A DNA stretch of 64,000 bases, taken from assembly GCA_002803225.1 (NCBI GenBank), contig NXFV01000700.1, forward strand, positions 174,944-238,943, read 5' to 3'. A program made the position numbers and the translations under genes. Of this stretch, positions 33,311 through 44,737 are shown one piece after another (within the stretch, counting starts at the first letter, position 1; each line of letters starts with the position of its first letter). Below the pieces are notes generated by a model, which saw nothing but the letters and a program-made list of their open reading frames with translations, had not been told where the DNA came from and searched no databases. This DNA is from Gamarada debralockiae (taxonomy: Eukaryota; Ascomycota; Leotiomycetes; Helotiales; Hyphodiscaceae).

Positions 33311-35349
33311 CTAGTTCTTCGAACACAACAAAAATCTATGCGCGAAGAACAAATTCATTGTATCCAAGACCAACAAAGGAACGGCATTGTAAACATGGAA
33401 GTTATCATCCTTGATGAATCGGTAGACTAATGCACCAGCTAGAGCTCCCAGATAAGTGAAAATCCAGCACCAAGCAAGGATTCTCATGTTCCTGTATTTT
33501 GTGTTTCTGTGCGATTTGTTGTCGCCAGAAGGAACCCAAGCCAATGCTCTGCCGAAGATACGATCCTTGATAGCGGTTAAGTATGCATAGGATTGAATGA
33601 CCATGATGTACTGGACATTGAGGGAGTAAGCTCCCCTAGCCCAGAATCGCAGCGCAAAAAGCGTGTAGAAGATTGAAGGGATGGCGAAAGCAAGGTTGTA
33701 GTACTTGAAATACTCTGGACGGACCCAAAGGAGAAGGATACCGGGGAGTGGATTGATGAAGATGCTGAGCGAGATGGCGGAATAGTACATCATGCCAGAC
33801 ATGTAGCAGAGTTTTTGAACGATCGTGAGATTGGACTTCCAGAAATCTGGGTTGGTGAGTAAGGTCGTGGAACCCATGCACCAACGCATTTGTTGAGAGA
33901 AGAATGCGTGAGGAGTATCGGGACAGACGCCGCATGCGAGGCAGAGCGGCACGTATTTGACTTTCCAGCCTCGATTGACTGCATAAAATCCTGTGTGCAC
34001 GTCTTCGGAGAATCCGATTTCTGCGGTTCCACCGGTCTCTACCAACGCTTCACGACGATAGACGGCGTTGCTGCCAACACAGATGGAAGCTCCCCAGCGA
34101 TTGCGATTGACTTCGACGACTCGGTAGAAAAGTTCTTGAATACCGCCAGCTCCTTGTTCGACCCACGTTTGTTCTTTTCTGATACGGAAGAATTGAGGTG
34201 TTTGAACAAGCGCGGTCTTGGGATCGGCCAAATGCTGAGGAACGATCTCCATGAGGAAGTCTGGTCTCGGGCAGAAGTCGGCGTCGAAGATGGTGAAAAA
34301 GTCCCCTTGGGTACGAGCAAAAGCCCATCGAAGGTTTCCGGCTTTCTTCAACCTAGGGCGATCGTCTCTGACGATGTATTCATATCCATAGCTTGTTGCG
34401 AGTTCTTTGACCGAATCCATTGCTCCGTCATCCAGGACGTAAACTTTGAGTTTTCCTTCTGGCCATTGAAGTTGCTTGACATACTTGTAGGTGTTTGTCA
34501 GGATTTCCAAAGGTTCCTTGCAGCAGGGCAAATAAATATCGACAGTAGGTGCGGTTTCTGGAGTAATGGGATTATCTGCGAGAACCTTCTTGTGTCCTTC
34601 GAAATCGTAGTCTTTTCCGACGATCGTGATTGTGTAAGAGATGATGAGATAGATTTCGAGAAGGCCAACGAGAACTCCGAACCAGTAGAATGCGGGTGCT
34701 GTAATGACGAACAGCCACATGCCTGCCGACAAACTAAGAAAAGAGAATACACCCAGTGTGTACAGAGGAATGCGATTCATCTTCAAGTATGAATATTTCT
34801 CCTCGTCAGTGGTTCCTGATGGGAGGATCAGTGGAGGATTCTCGACAGGAGCATAGGTGGCTCGGAGATGCGTATATTGCCTGGCAAACCAGCCCTTGGG
34901 TTTCGAATTGCCGGTTGGTGGAGACCCTTCTTCCTTCTTCTCAGGGTCCTGAACAGCACCGGATGGGGTTGGGTTCTGAGGACTGTAGTCGATTTTCTCG
35001 TTGAACTCTTCTTGAGGTTGGGAAGTCGGCACCGGCGCCTGAAAATGTGAGCACATGACCCGAGAGTTGAAGTACCTCAGATACTTACAATCACGTTTTC
35101 CCTAGCCTCGTCTCTTTCTGAGGGTCCCAACCATGCTTTGGGTGGAACAGCGGGCTGTGATGGCCGATTCTGCTCATCTCTCGAATGGGTTGAAGAACTC
35201 GAACTTGAGATTGCTTCTCTATCACCGAAGGGATTCGCACTTCTTTCTGATACTGGCGTTTGCGGCCTTGCCGCTGTCGTGGTTGGAGGAGCTGCTGTGC
35301 GAGGTGCTCCGACGACCTCAAGTTGTCCCATTTCCGCGACAGAGTCCAT
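33311..35349 (-). CDS. Processive GT2 glycosyltransferase, cellulose/hyaluronan synthase-like
   Basis: Exons 35349-35089 and 35038-33311 give 662 residues. After a polar N-terminus of ~175 residues come two membrane segments (about 184-228), then a cytosolic GT2 domain with all processive-synthase signatures: VLDDG (~289-292), FDADF (~338-342), the acceptor-site FSEDVHTGF (~430-438) and QQMRW (~469-473). About six membrane segments follow (for example SLSIFINPLPGILLLWV and FAIPSIFYTLFALRFWA). The enzyme should polymerise a UDP-sugar and extrude the chain through the plasma membrane. Sequence style (PCCKEPLEI, RPRLKKAGNLRWAF) is that of cellulose synthase-like proteins; fungal relatives include mixed-linkage glucan synthases and the hyphal-growth GT2 of plant pathogens. 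A PilZ domain is absent. Product is unknown. Neighbours GH12 and UDP-glucose dehydrogenase are on the same strand. Confidence 0.9.
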
Positions 35350-36968
35350 ATTGATGGGTTCAATTTCTGAACTGAAATAATGTGTGTAGACTCAAACAAC
35401 CAAAACAAATGCAGTGTGGAAAGAATGCAGGGCTACAAAATCAAGTACATACGTAACAAAGAAAGATGCTTGTCAGGATAACCGACGCCAATCCGTTGAG
35501 AGGAAGATTAGACAAGATTAGACAACTCGGAGGAAAGCGAACTAGTGTCAGATATCTTGGTGCTTCTCTGCTTGAGCAGTTCCCTGTGCAGTAGTGCATA
35601 GTACTCTATCCCACTAGTGATAATGGACATTGATAGGGATCATTTCGGAGTGGCGTATTTCCGAATAGTGGTTTTGAGGAAGGCTGCAGATCAATCTCAG
35701 AGCCTTCAGATACTGGCTGTATTTGAGAGACAATTATTGTACAGGGGGATTGATTGCAAGCGAAGAAGGCCCGAAACAGCGCAAATCCGAAGAATATGTG
35801 CCCCATGGCACAGAATACGTCAAGGCAAAGACATCCATTCACTTGGTCAAGTTCTGCCGCAGCAATCACATGAAAAGTCCTAAAGCAGTCCACCAAGCGC
35901 TTCACCGTTGGTCTACGAAGATGATCAAGATAAAGAAATATTTCCCTATCGAGGCAGAGTTGCTCTAGTATCCGCAGGCACTAGCCAGGTATGAGTTTAG
36001 AGCAAAGCAAGCTCATGCCAAGCGCGACAGAAGGAAAAGGATCATCTCGACCCAAGCAGATTTGTCGTTCTTGGCAACGGACGGAGGAGATGGGGATTGG
36101 CACTTCATGTCAATGTCTTAAGGGACTCGCGGCGGAACTGACAGAGCTACAGTATATTTCCCCAAGTCTCCAGGCGGGAACGTCAAAATTAAACGAATGC
36201 AGGGGAAGTAAATAGCGTGGTTGGGTGGAACTAGTCCAAGCCCTCCCGAAAATACGGTAGGTGCTGTTTCAAAGCTAAGACGAGTGCCGAAAATCCGCTA
36301 TTTGCGCTACCGAATTTATCTTGCAGATCTGATAAGCGTGCAAAACAAATTGACCTAGGGAAAAAATAGGGGAGCGGGTTGAGATACCAAATCGGATCAA
36401 ATTCGATAATCTTGGTAACGAGAGCAGCAGTTGATCTCCAGCGCTAGTTGCAGAAAGGGACCTCACCTAAGTCTCGAACGAGGTGATTCTCTTTTGAGGC
36501 TGATTTTGACCGCCACATGGATGCTCGATGCTACCTCTGTAGTCATTGGTCCACGTTATGCTTATTTTCAAGGTCGATGTCCGGACACTTGTCACCTAAA
36601 TTGGCACCGTGCACACGGCAAAGAGTGGATACCGAGGCCACTGACAGACGTGGCTACGGTATTGAGCGCCAGTGACCAGCAGAGCACTTGGGGCGGTACG
36701 GTATCGTCGTGGCCTGGTTCGAATCTTGTCAAACGAGCGAAGCTGCAGAAGAAAATTGCTAGCGAGACCCCATCGATACGAAATCTAACATCTATGAAAG
36801 TCCTGCAAAACTGGACTCCGACTCCGCGGCTTGCTTGCGAAATGGCAAGCACATGAAAATTCAAAATAGAAATCTATAGATCACGCAAATAGTCTCATCC
36901 TTGTACCTAAAAGCCCTTCCCTCTATTGGTTATTCAATTCATCAGTGAGCAGATTGATCCGCAGAAAC
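35350..36968. other. Intergenic with one coding-like relic
   Basis: No intact gene. The only protein-like part is 35723-36121 (listed separately). The rest should include the GT2 promoter. Confidence 0.35.
35723..36121 (+). pseudogene. Coding-like relic with one TAG, unknown
   Basis: A single frame reads protein-like for about 80 codons (HLVKFCRSNHMKSPKAVHQA, KKYFPIEAELL), meets TAG at 35966-35968 and goes on equally protein-like (YPQALARYEFRAKQAHAKRD, then FLATDGGDGDWHFMSMS) to TAA at 36119. A Gln (CAG) or Trp (TGG) codon turned TAG would explain it. No start or splice partner was settled, and no family is recognised. Confidence 0.3.
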
Positions 36969-38074
36969 CTAAATCGATACCAACAAGCTCAAGGTTGTCG
37001 CTATCGCGATCCATGCAAAGTTCGGGAGGAAAGGTGACGACGATGCCGCTGATGGGTTGCCTGATGCGATAGTCATGTTGAAATCCCGAGCTGAAAAGGT
37101 GACGTTCGAATCAGCGTGGAAAGTCTCTGTGCCGAATTGTACAATTCCTAGGTAATTTGACTTAGAGATGTACTTGTGTTTCCAGAGGTACTCGATGAGC
37201 GGCGAAATGTCTTCGTCAAAGTCTTCGATGGTCGAGTTAGCAAGCCACGAATACACATATTGGCCGTTGTTATTAGGGCCATTGTAAAGTGTGCTGCGAA
37301 AGTCAATACTAGAAGAAAAGAAAAGTCGAGGTGGCTGAAACATACAACATGGTATGGTCACTCAGGGTGCATGTTGGTGGCTTCTTTATCGACGAGCTAT
37401 AGCCGATTGGTTTTCTCCCGCCAAAGGCTGCAATCCAAACCATGATTTCGTACTTCGGGAGAGTCGTGCTGTTTGCCACAGCGGGGTCTGGATCTGCAAA
37501 CATATCAACTACCACATTCGCTGAAGCTGATATATCAACTAGGCTCGTCGTATCCGAATTGCTGGATGGGACCATAGACCAAGATGACTGGACATTCAAG
37601 GATGACATATTCGATAGTTGAAGCGGGAGCAAATCGGAATTCAAATTGATGTTGGGAAAGGAGTGCACCAATGTGGCATTCTCGCTCCAAATCCATGTGG
37701 CGTTGAATACTATGCCATTATTGGCGATCTGTGGAACATGTCAGCCTTCTTGAAGTATCCGGACAGAAAGCACAACTCACCGTGATACATTGAGAGCCCG
37801 AACCATCATCGCCCCATTCGTTGGTGCTGACTGACCTCGTCAGTACATAGGCATTTGCAGTGTCGTAGCACCACTTACATGTATAGAGACCTGACGAAAT
37901 GTTGTGTTTGTCGTATTGCCCGCATAGGGTCACGTTTGGTAACGAGGAATTCGAACTTGAGAGATTTGAAGAGTCGGAAGTCGAAAAATCAGAGTTTCCG
38001 GAATGCGATTTCGAAGCTGCTGAACCCCAAATGGCAAGAACGGCCAGCCAACAGGGTAGAAGTGCTCGCCGCAT
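36969..38074 (-). CDS. Glycoside hydrolase family 12 endoglucanase/xyloglucanase, likely GPI-anchored
   Basis: Three exons (38074-37781, 37728-37346, 37293-36969) give 333 residues. The start at 38074 is chosen because it opens a signal peptide (MRRALLPCWLAVLAIWGSAA); an in-frame ATG at 38158 would bury it. GH12 landmarks follow in order: LCGQYD, EWGDDGSGSQCITV, TWIWSENATLVHSFPNI, SSWSMVP, VVVDMF, the nucleophile Glu192 in YEIMVWIAAFGG, LYNGPNNNGQYVYSWLA and the acid/base Glu282 in FGTETF. The family cuts beta-1,4-glucans (cellulose, xyloglucan, mixed-linkage glucan) with retention. Unlike most secreted GH12 enzymes (~240 residues) it has a Ser-rich N-terminal insert and ends in SGNPSAASSSPFLPNFAW plus a hydrophobic tail, which fits a GPI signal and so a wall or membrane site. 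It lies just upstream of the GT2 gene. Confidence 0.92.
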
Positions 38075-38625
38075 TGTAGAGGGACAAAGTATATCAGAAA
38101 TTTCACACTTTCTGCATGTTCCAGGGACGCAAGTGATGAGAGATGGGGATGAACTCAAATAAGATAGAGAACCTGGAGTTGAGGAACAAAGCTCAATGTA
38201 TGAGCTTACGAGGCCGTCTTAGAGTGACATTCGAGTGCACCACAGAAAATGCCGGGGCCGGGATGGTCGTACGTGGCCATTTACTTTGGGGCACAGGCCT
38301 TATCAGACATGTCGCTGGTGTGTGGTTGAGAAGGGAGAAAAGAAGATGAGAACGAAAATCTGCACCGAATTCGGTTAATAGGCGTGGACGAATTAAAGTC
38401 GAAATAACACCACGTGACTACAGTTTTGGATTTCAAATCTCAAGGAGAAGTTGAAACACTGCAGGATTGTATTCCAAACAGATTCTAATTGAAAAAAAAA
38501 TTCAGAGAAAAGGAGGCGTTGCCTTTGGTGTACTCGTGTGGTCCTTCCTGCGCCCAGTGTTCTCCAGCACGCCCAGCCCCTATTTTACAGGTAAGTCGCT
38601 AAATTTCCAGTGCCGCAAAAGCTCG
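38075..38625. other. Intergenic between GH12 and a small unknown gene
   Basis: GH12 promoter side on the minus strand and the 3' flank of the gene at 38626. Nothing else is supportable. Confidence 0.4.
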
Positions 38626-39220
38626 CTAAAGTTTCTCATCTCGCAAGGCCTTCTTCCACAGATTTTCATCGTCATCATCCTCGACCATATAAACTCTGCC
38701 TGCATCCCTCCCAACCACCCATTTCGGCCTCTCGAAGTCTCTGTATCTCCCAAATCTCAATTCCAACTCCTCGTCTGTCCAAATCCTCTCCCTCTCCGTC
38801 CCAATATAAACGTTGTTCCTGTCGCGCGCAAAATATTTCAAGTACTCCTTTCGCGGCATCCGCACCACTCTCACGTCGCTGCAGGACACGAATTTTCCTC
38901 GTCCTAGGACTCTGCTTTTCAAGGATCGAAGTTTGTAGGAGAATTTTGATTGTCTGTAACTTAATTGCTCCATCAGCGAGGAGTTGGGGTTAGATGAAAA
39001 GGTCGAGGTTGACTGACGAGTGTCTCTTCGCACGGTCGTTCTCATTTCTCACTTTCACAACAACATGCATGAGAGTATCATCTGTGAACTTGGGAGGTGG
39101 AAGGTTGGGTGCTGTCATTCCTCCCATAGTTGAGTTTGCCATGGTAGGGAAAAGGGTCTTTTGGCGTGGATGAGTATCCACAGGTGGAAGATGGTACAAC
39201 GGAGAATCTTTTTCACTCAT
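38626..39220 (-). CDS. Unknown protein, 169 residues
   Basis: Best model: exons 39220-39053 and 38967-38626. The donor is GTGAGA; the acceptor giving matching phase is a GAG (38970-38968) 20 nt after a CTAAC branch site, so this junction is the weak point (a nearby CAG acceptor would break the frame). The N-terminus is Pro-rich (MSEKDSPLYHLPPVDTHPRQ). The C-terminus is basic and conserved-looking (GRGKFVSCSDVRVVRMPRKE, YLKYFARDRNNVYIGTERER, FERPKWVVG) and ends in acidic residues and KALRDEKL. It looks like a small fungus-specific protein; no known domain is identified. Confidence 0.6.
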
Positions 39221-41018
39221 ATTGAAAAGTTTCAATTTGGGAGTATGTTTCATATTGTTCCAGAGGGTGCCAATGCCTGTTTATACAGGTTTAAAGCCTG
39301 AGGAGGAAAGGACGCGTGTTGGTAAACACATGATGACCATTCATCGTATCAAGTCGAGCAACGTCATATCGTGCATGTTTACCTTCCAAAGCCTCCTTAT
39401 TATGATTGGAGATTTTCTCGCTCGCGCTGTCGATTATTGGCTGGTGGTGAGCAACTCACTCCAGATGACCCGAAGATTCCGATCGCTGAATGCTTCAGAA
39501 CCCACAACCGCCGGGATCTTCTTTCCTTAGCAAGTTTTTGCTTAGGTAAAACTTTGGGTCTTTTGACCTCAAATGTCGGTCTTGATGAAAGTCAATTGTT
39601 CATCTGACTCATTCGGCAAGTTGACGTTGAACAGTCGAATTTGTAATCAACCTGTGTATCACGTGATTTGAATATCATGAAGCTTGGCACCTTTAACTGG
39701 GCATGATTAGCATGCAACCTTGGTGGGTTCGGTTCCTTTTGTTGTCATTAATCCAAAAATTTGCCCGAGCCACGTTGAGTTGACCAACTTACGTTTGCGA
39801 GACAGGCGGAAAGGCCTGCAGGTACAATTTCACTTCACTTATTCTATTGCACTATCAATGATAGACTTGAGAGTTAGCATGTCCACATCTAGCTTTGTAT
39901 TCATATCAATTCGACCAGGGATATTCAACTCGGGCGTCTCGTCTTTCACACTCTCTCGAATCTCTCAATCCTCTTGACGTCCAATTCCTCCAACGGGCCT
40001 TCCTCGGTGGCATCCAAACTCGCCCTTGGTTCCAATGGCCTACTTCACCCGAACAAACCTTATACCCCCTACCTCCTATTCAGCACAGAAGACCATCAAT
40101 CTTGCCTTGCTTCAACAACTCGTCCTCGAGATATCCTCCCATGCTACAATGCACTCAGCATCTTCTCGCTTCCTTACCGTGCGAGCAGCTAATTTTTGGC
40201 TTCTGTGGTTCGATTTACAAGCTTAACAAGTATGCATATAGTTTGTGGTGTCGAGGGCGTTGACTCCGAGGTCATCGAGAATACTTAAGAATTCCAGTGT
40301 ACTCTCCGGAGTGTAATCAGTAAATGGATGAGTCCCGAGGAGCAGTTCACTTTCAGTGTCACTGGACATTTGATAGTGCATGGAAGAGTAGAGATTGTTG
40401 ATGAATTGATTGGATTCGTTGGATACAAGTCGTGTTCAAACCACTCTTTCCTAACGTCTGCGGTTACGACCCTCGACAGTCGGCCGCTCAAATACCCGTT
40501 TCAATGAGATATATCACCAAACCATTTGCTGGAACTCACTATTAATTTGTTCTGTCCTTTTAATGATTGTAACCCAGAAATGATTTTAATGTGGCATGCT
40601 CTGTTATTGATCGAACTGGGATCGCCCCTACCATGTGGCTGCCATTGCTCGCGTAATTCCTTGCCATATGAAGGGTGGAGAAAGGCTACGCGATCCAAGC
40701 TTCAGACTTTCTTACATAATCTCGAAATTCCACAGGACCATACGGAGAGGTTTCCCCAATGGAGATATGGACTGCATGGGAAAGCCATCTACGTGGGGAA
40801 GGTATCAGAATTGGAAAATGTCTATGATATGATTTTGGGTCTTTGCTTCGTGTCGCATGCATTAGCTTCCCGAGAAATTTGCAGAGGCCTGAATTGGAAG
40901 ATGGAAGTAACCTAGGGTAGCTCCCAGGGAGACATATAAGAAGACGTTTCCACCATATCCGCGCCGAAATACGTCTACTCTCAGTTCGAAGCTCCAACTT
41001 GATCCCTTCCCTTCCAAA
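39221..41018. other. Gene-free or decayed stretch
   Basis: Open frames at 39895-40263 and 40526-40915 are fairly long but have no motif, no good splice partners and mixed codon character. One fragment (CNPEMILMWHALLLIE) looks vaguely protein-like. I cannot call a gene; a decayed one is possible. Confidence 0.3.
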
Positions 41019-42786
41019 ATGGCAGAGTCATCACCCAAAGAAAGTGGTGGATCAAGCTCCGAGGACGTAATACTCCCAACAGCGATTCCCGGGCTCGAAA
41101 ATATCGAGAAACAGCTAAATGAGATAAACGGTCTTCAGCTAACTCAGCGATGGAAACGAGCGATTGCGACTTTCTTAATCTTCGGCAACGGTATATTGGC
41201 AAGTACCCTTATTGAGAATGAAGAATTCGGGACGAAAACAATGCTGACAGTTGTCCAGTTCCTTTCCTTCGGTTGCGCAATGGGAGCGGGCTTTGAGATC
41301 GGGAAATCGTTCGATATTTATGATCCGACCACTGCGGCCTGGATTGCAGCTTCATACCCGTGAGACTCTCCTCTTCCTTTCACGGACTCATCACTAAAGG
41401 GCTGAATCAAAGACTTACACAAGGAGCTTTTGTCCTCGTCACTGGTCGCATTGGTGCTGTATATGGTCATAAAAATATCTTGTTCGTTGGAGGCGCATGG
41501 TGGATTCTCTGGACACTCATCAACGGATTCTGCACGAAAAGCATCATCTCTTTCGCCATCGCAAGAGCTTTCAGTGGTATAGGAGCTGCGATCGTCATGC
41601 CGAACGTCGTAGCAATTATCGGAATCACTTTCCCACCAGGCAAAATGCGAAACCTGACTTTGGGATTCTTTGGTATCGGTGCGGCCGTCGGAGGAACTTT
41701 TGGTTGCGTGTTGATTGGAATTTTCATTCAGTTTGCTGAGTGGAAGTACTTCTTCTTTGCAATGTAAGTGGATGTTAATGTTCTGGGATAAATCTTCTTC
41801 GCTGACATGAGTTTTGCAGAGCGGTACTCGGGATAATCATTTACACTGCGCTGTGGATGGTTTTACCTCCAGAGTCAGCAGTCGACAAGGAGGGAAATAT
41901 CGATTGGTTCGGCGCATTCCTGGGCTTGAGTGCCTTAATTCTATTCAATTTTGTCTGGAAGTAAGTCATGCACACCAGACACTGATCGAGACGAGTGATC
42001 TGACCACAATGTAGTCAAGCTCCAGCTGCAGGATGGTCAACACCGTACGAAATCGCACTACTCATCGTCGCATTCCTCCTTTTCGCAACCTTCGGCTTCT
42101 GGGAACACAAAATCGCAAAGCAACCCATAATGCCTCTCGACATATGGACCGCTCCGTCATTCTTCGCGCTCATCATCGTCGTTACATTCAGTGTCATGTC
42201 GTATGGCATTGCTCTCTGGTACATGGTTGCTTGGCAACAATTAATTCGACACTGGACCGTTCTTGAATTCTCAGCTGGATTGGTTCCTCATGCCATCTTT
42301 GGAGGATGTGCAGCGCCAGTTGCCGCCTGGTTGATACCGCGGGTCGCATCCCAATGGATCCTCGCCTTCGGAGCTCTCACTGTGTTGCTTTCAGCGGTCC
42401 TTTTGGCTACGATGCCGGAGCAGCAAAGCTATTGGGCACAGATATTTCCAGCAACGGTTCTGATGGCTCTTTGTCCGGACTTCATTTTCACTGCCGCACA
42501 GATTATTGCGACCAACTCGGTGCGCAGACATGAACAGGGAATTGCGGGCTCGCTCATTTCGCTCTTGCAGCTGTATGGTGCTAGTATTGGATTGGGATTT
42601 GCGGGTACTGTCGAGGCAAATACAAATCAGGATGGGAAGGAGACGCTTGATGGGTATAGAGGAGCTTTGTACTTTTCGATTGGACTTGGCGTTGCGGCTC
42701 TGGTCATCGACGTACTATTTGTCCGTGTGCCGAAAGATAAGAGGGAGGGCTGGGGAGATGAGAATGATTCTGAATTGAGTGCATGA
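41019..42786 (+). CDS. MFS transporter, DHA2 (14-TM drug:H+ antiporter) type
   Basis: Five exons (41019-41190, 41251-41359, 41413-41763, 41820-41960, 42015-42786) give 514 residues. The hydrophilic Ser-rich N-terminus (MAESSPKESGGSSSED) leads into the first membrane segment (AIATFLIFGNVVQFLSFGC). The MFS loop motif between TM2 and TM3 appears as GRIGAVYGHKNILFVGG, and the antiporter motif C region as ARAFSGIGAAIVMPNVVAI. A long loop (PPESAVDKEGNIDWFGAFLG) and about 14 hydrophobic segments fit DHA2 rather than 12-TM DHA1; the sequence style is close to aminotriazole-resistance (ATR1-like) transporters. It probably exports small organic compounds at the plasma membrane. Intron 1 is 60 nt, a multiple of three without an in-frame stop, so its retention would add 20 residues. 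No biosynthetic gene cluster is beside it. Confidence 0.92.
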
Positions 42787-43507
42787 GACACCAGGATTGG
42801 CGCGGAGTGTTCGAGTACTGATTGAGGTGCAGAACGTGAACTGAACAGTCCGATTAATGCAGGGGTCGCAGAGACATTTACAGACTGTTTCAAATAAACA
42901 GTATAGAATTAATACACGTGGGAGTCGTAGAACTGTAATTTGCGTCAACAGCTCACATACGACGTATTAGAGAACATTCACGTGCCCCATCCACGTGATA
43001 TGTTCTTTTCAGCCCTCATCCAGGACAGTTTTTTTGGATCCAAGAAGAGTCTCCGAAAGTCGCCCATTCGTAAGAATGAATCAAAATCTCCCCAACACTC
43101 GGTCAGAATCAATCGTATTGGAACCCAATCCCAAGCCCAATCTGTCCTGCAGCCGTCACTACTGCATGAGGATGCTAGACAGGGAAACAAATGTCACACT
43201 GTAATAGAATGTTTCTGCATATCCAAAGGCCCGGAATCCACTGGAATTCCCAACGTTCCTAATGAGGGTAAAAGGGGAGGTACGTCGATTAGAAAACTTT
43301 TTGAGCGGAAAAGCTGACGTAAGATTGGCACTAGGAACTCGTTTGTCCGCACCTTAAGAGTACGTCGATCTCTCACACCTCACTCCAATCATCTTCAATC
43401 TCAAAACTTGAAATTGCTGACCTAAATATGACAACACTTCAACGAGGGAGTCATCTCTTGCATATAATATCTCATGTAACCTTTATCTCATGTCCGCTCT
43501 GGTCTAG
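42787..43507. other. Intergenic
   Basis: No supportable gene. A frame at 42940-43317 lacks a credible start and motif. Two CACGTG boxes lie near 42914 and 42980-43000. Confidence 0.35.
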
Positions 43508-44737
43508 ATGACCAATTTATGTGCAGAGATTTCTTCAGTCTTGGCTGGAGTTGCGAATATGGCGACAAATCAGATGGCTGAAAGTGGGGTTGCCATGCCT
43601 CCAAAAAACCATATGCTCAACAATATTGGAAACATCGTGAGTGCCCTCGAAGTTCTATTTTGAATGCCTAATCCTAAATCTTGAGCAGAATCCAACAGCG
43701 GGAACTTCCATAGGGAATTCTGACGCGAGTGAGACAATCGATCCCAACGAGCTTGCGATTCAGCAGATGCATGCTCTAGAGCCACTTGGATGGAGAGGGG
43801 GAGATTATTTCTGGGACGGTATGAGCTCTTTTGACTGCATTTTGTGGAGTGATAGATACTGAGAATCTCCGCAGGACCCCACGACGATTTCTGCTTTGTC
43901 TGTGGCAGCTCGATGGAGTTATTCGGATGCCAAACGTGCGAAAATTGCTATCATGCCAGCTGCATGACCCCTTCACTCGATCCTAACGAGGTCCCTACTT
44001 TCTGGTTCTGTCCCCATTGTGTGCAGAATGAATTACATATCCCACCATCTCCACCCGAGGAGCACTTCTTCGCTCCTCTTCCGTCGTCACTCCCTATGTA
44101 CCCGTCATCAAAGACACCTTCGACAAACCTCGACCCACCTACAAATACTCCAGTTATCTCGAAGACTGGGATTCCTACTCTCGATAACCTCAAAGAACCT
44201 TCGGGCATTACCCAGAGGAAAGACGATCGCTCAAGCACAGCACAACAACCCACGCCGCCAAGTCATGAACCACCAAATCCTTCCAAGTCAGGACCAAGAC
44301 CACAAGAATCAACAGAATCTAATCCTCGTCCAAGTCACGGGAAAGTTGGTTGGCCAAGGCACAACTCGCCACCACGCAAGAAGTCCAAGTACTCCGCCTT
44401 CTCCAAAGAAGTAGATAAAGCACTGTCCGTCATCTATGCAGAGCTCGAAATGGCTGCCAGGTATGGAAAATCGGAAAGAAATCTCGAGAGCAAGGTTCAA
44501 GCTTTGGAACAGCAGTTGAAAATGCAGAAGGGTCAAATGATGTTGACGAGTCGTGAACTCGAGTTCGCGAGAAAAGAACTGGCAAAGGAACGAGAGGAAT
44601 CAGCTGTGATGAAAATGGACAACTTTGAGCTGAAAGAGGAGAATGCGAGGCTCAAGGAAGACGTACAGAGGAAAGAGAGCGAGCTGAAGGAATGGCGATT
44701 GAAGCTCCGATCGATGATTGGGAGTGAATTTGAATGA
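43508..44737 (+). CDS. PHD-finger protein with C-terminal coiled coil
   Basis: Three exons (43508-43636, 43689-43818, 43875-44737) give 373 residues. A PHD-type C4HC3 zinc finger starts at about residue 91: CFVCGSSMELFGCQTCENCY, HASC, then WFCPHCV. PHD fingers usually read histone H3 tails in the nucleus. It is followed by a Pro/Ser/Thr-rich disordered region (~130-240) with a basic patch (RKKSKYSAFSKEVDKA), then a strong coiled coil of about 90 residues (SKVQALEQQLKMQKGQMM, FARKELAKEREESAVMK) near the C-terminus, suggesting dimerisation. The N-terminal 85 residues have no known domain. I favour a chromatin reader or complex subunit; the partner is unknown. Confidence 0.87.

Noticed and set aside
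33890..34792. 300-codon open frame on the plus strand
   Set aside because: It is antisense to the GT2 catalytic domain, whose motifs prove the other strand; open only because of codon bias.
40526..40915. 130-codon frame upstream of the MFS gene
   Set aside because: Starts without a supported ATG context, no domain recognised; may be gene debris but not callable.
42940..43317. 125-codon frame between MFS and PHD genes
   Set aside because: Non-ATG start, low-complexity composition, no motif.
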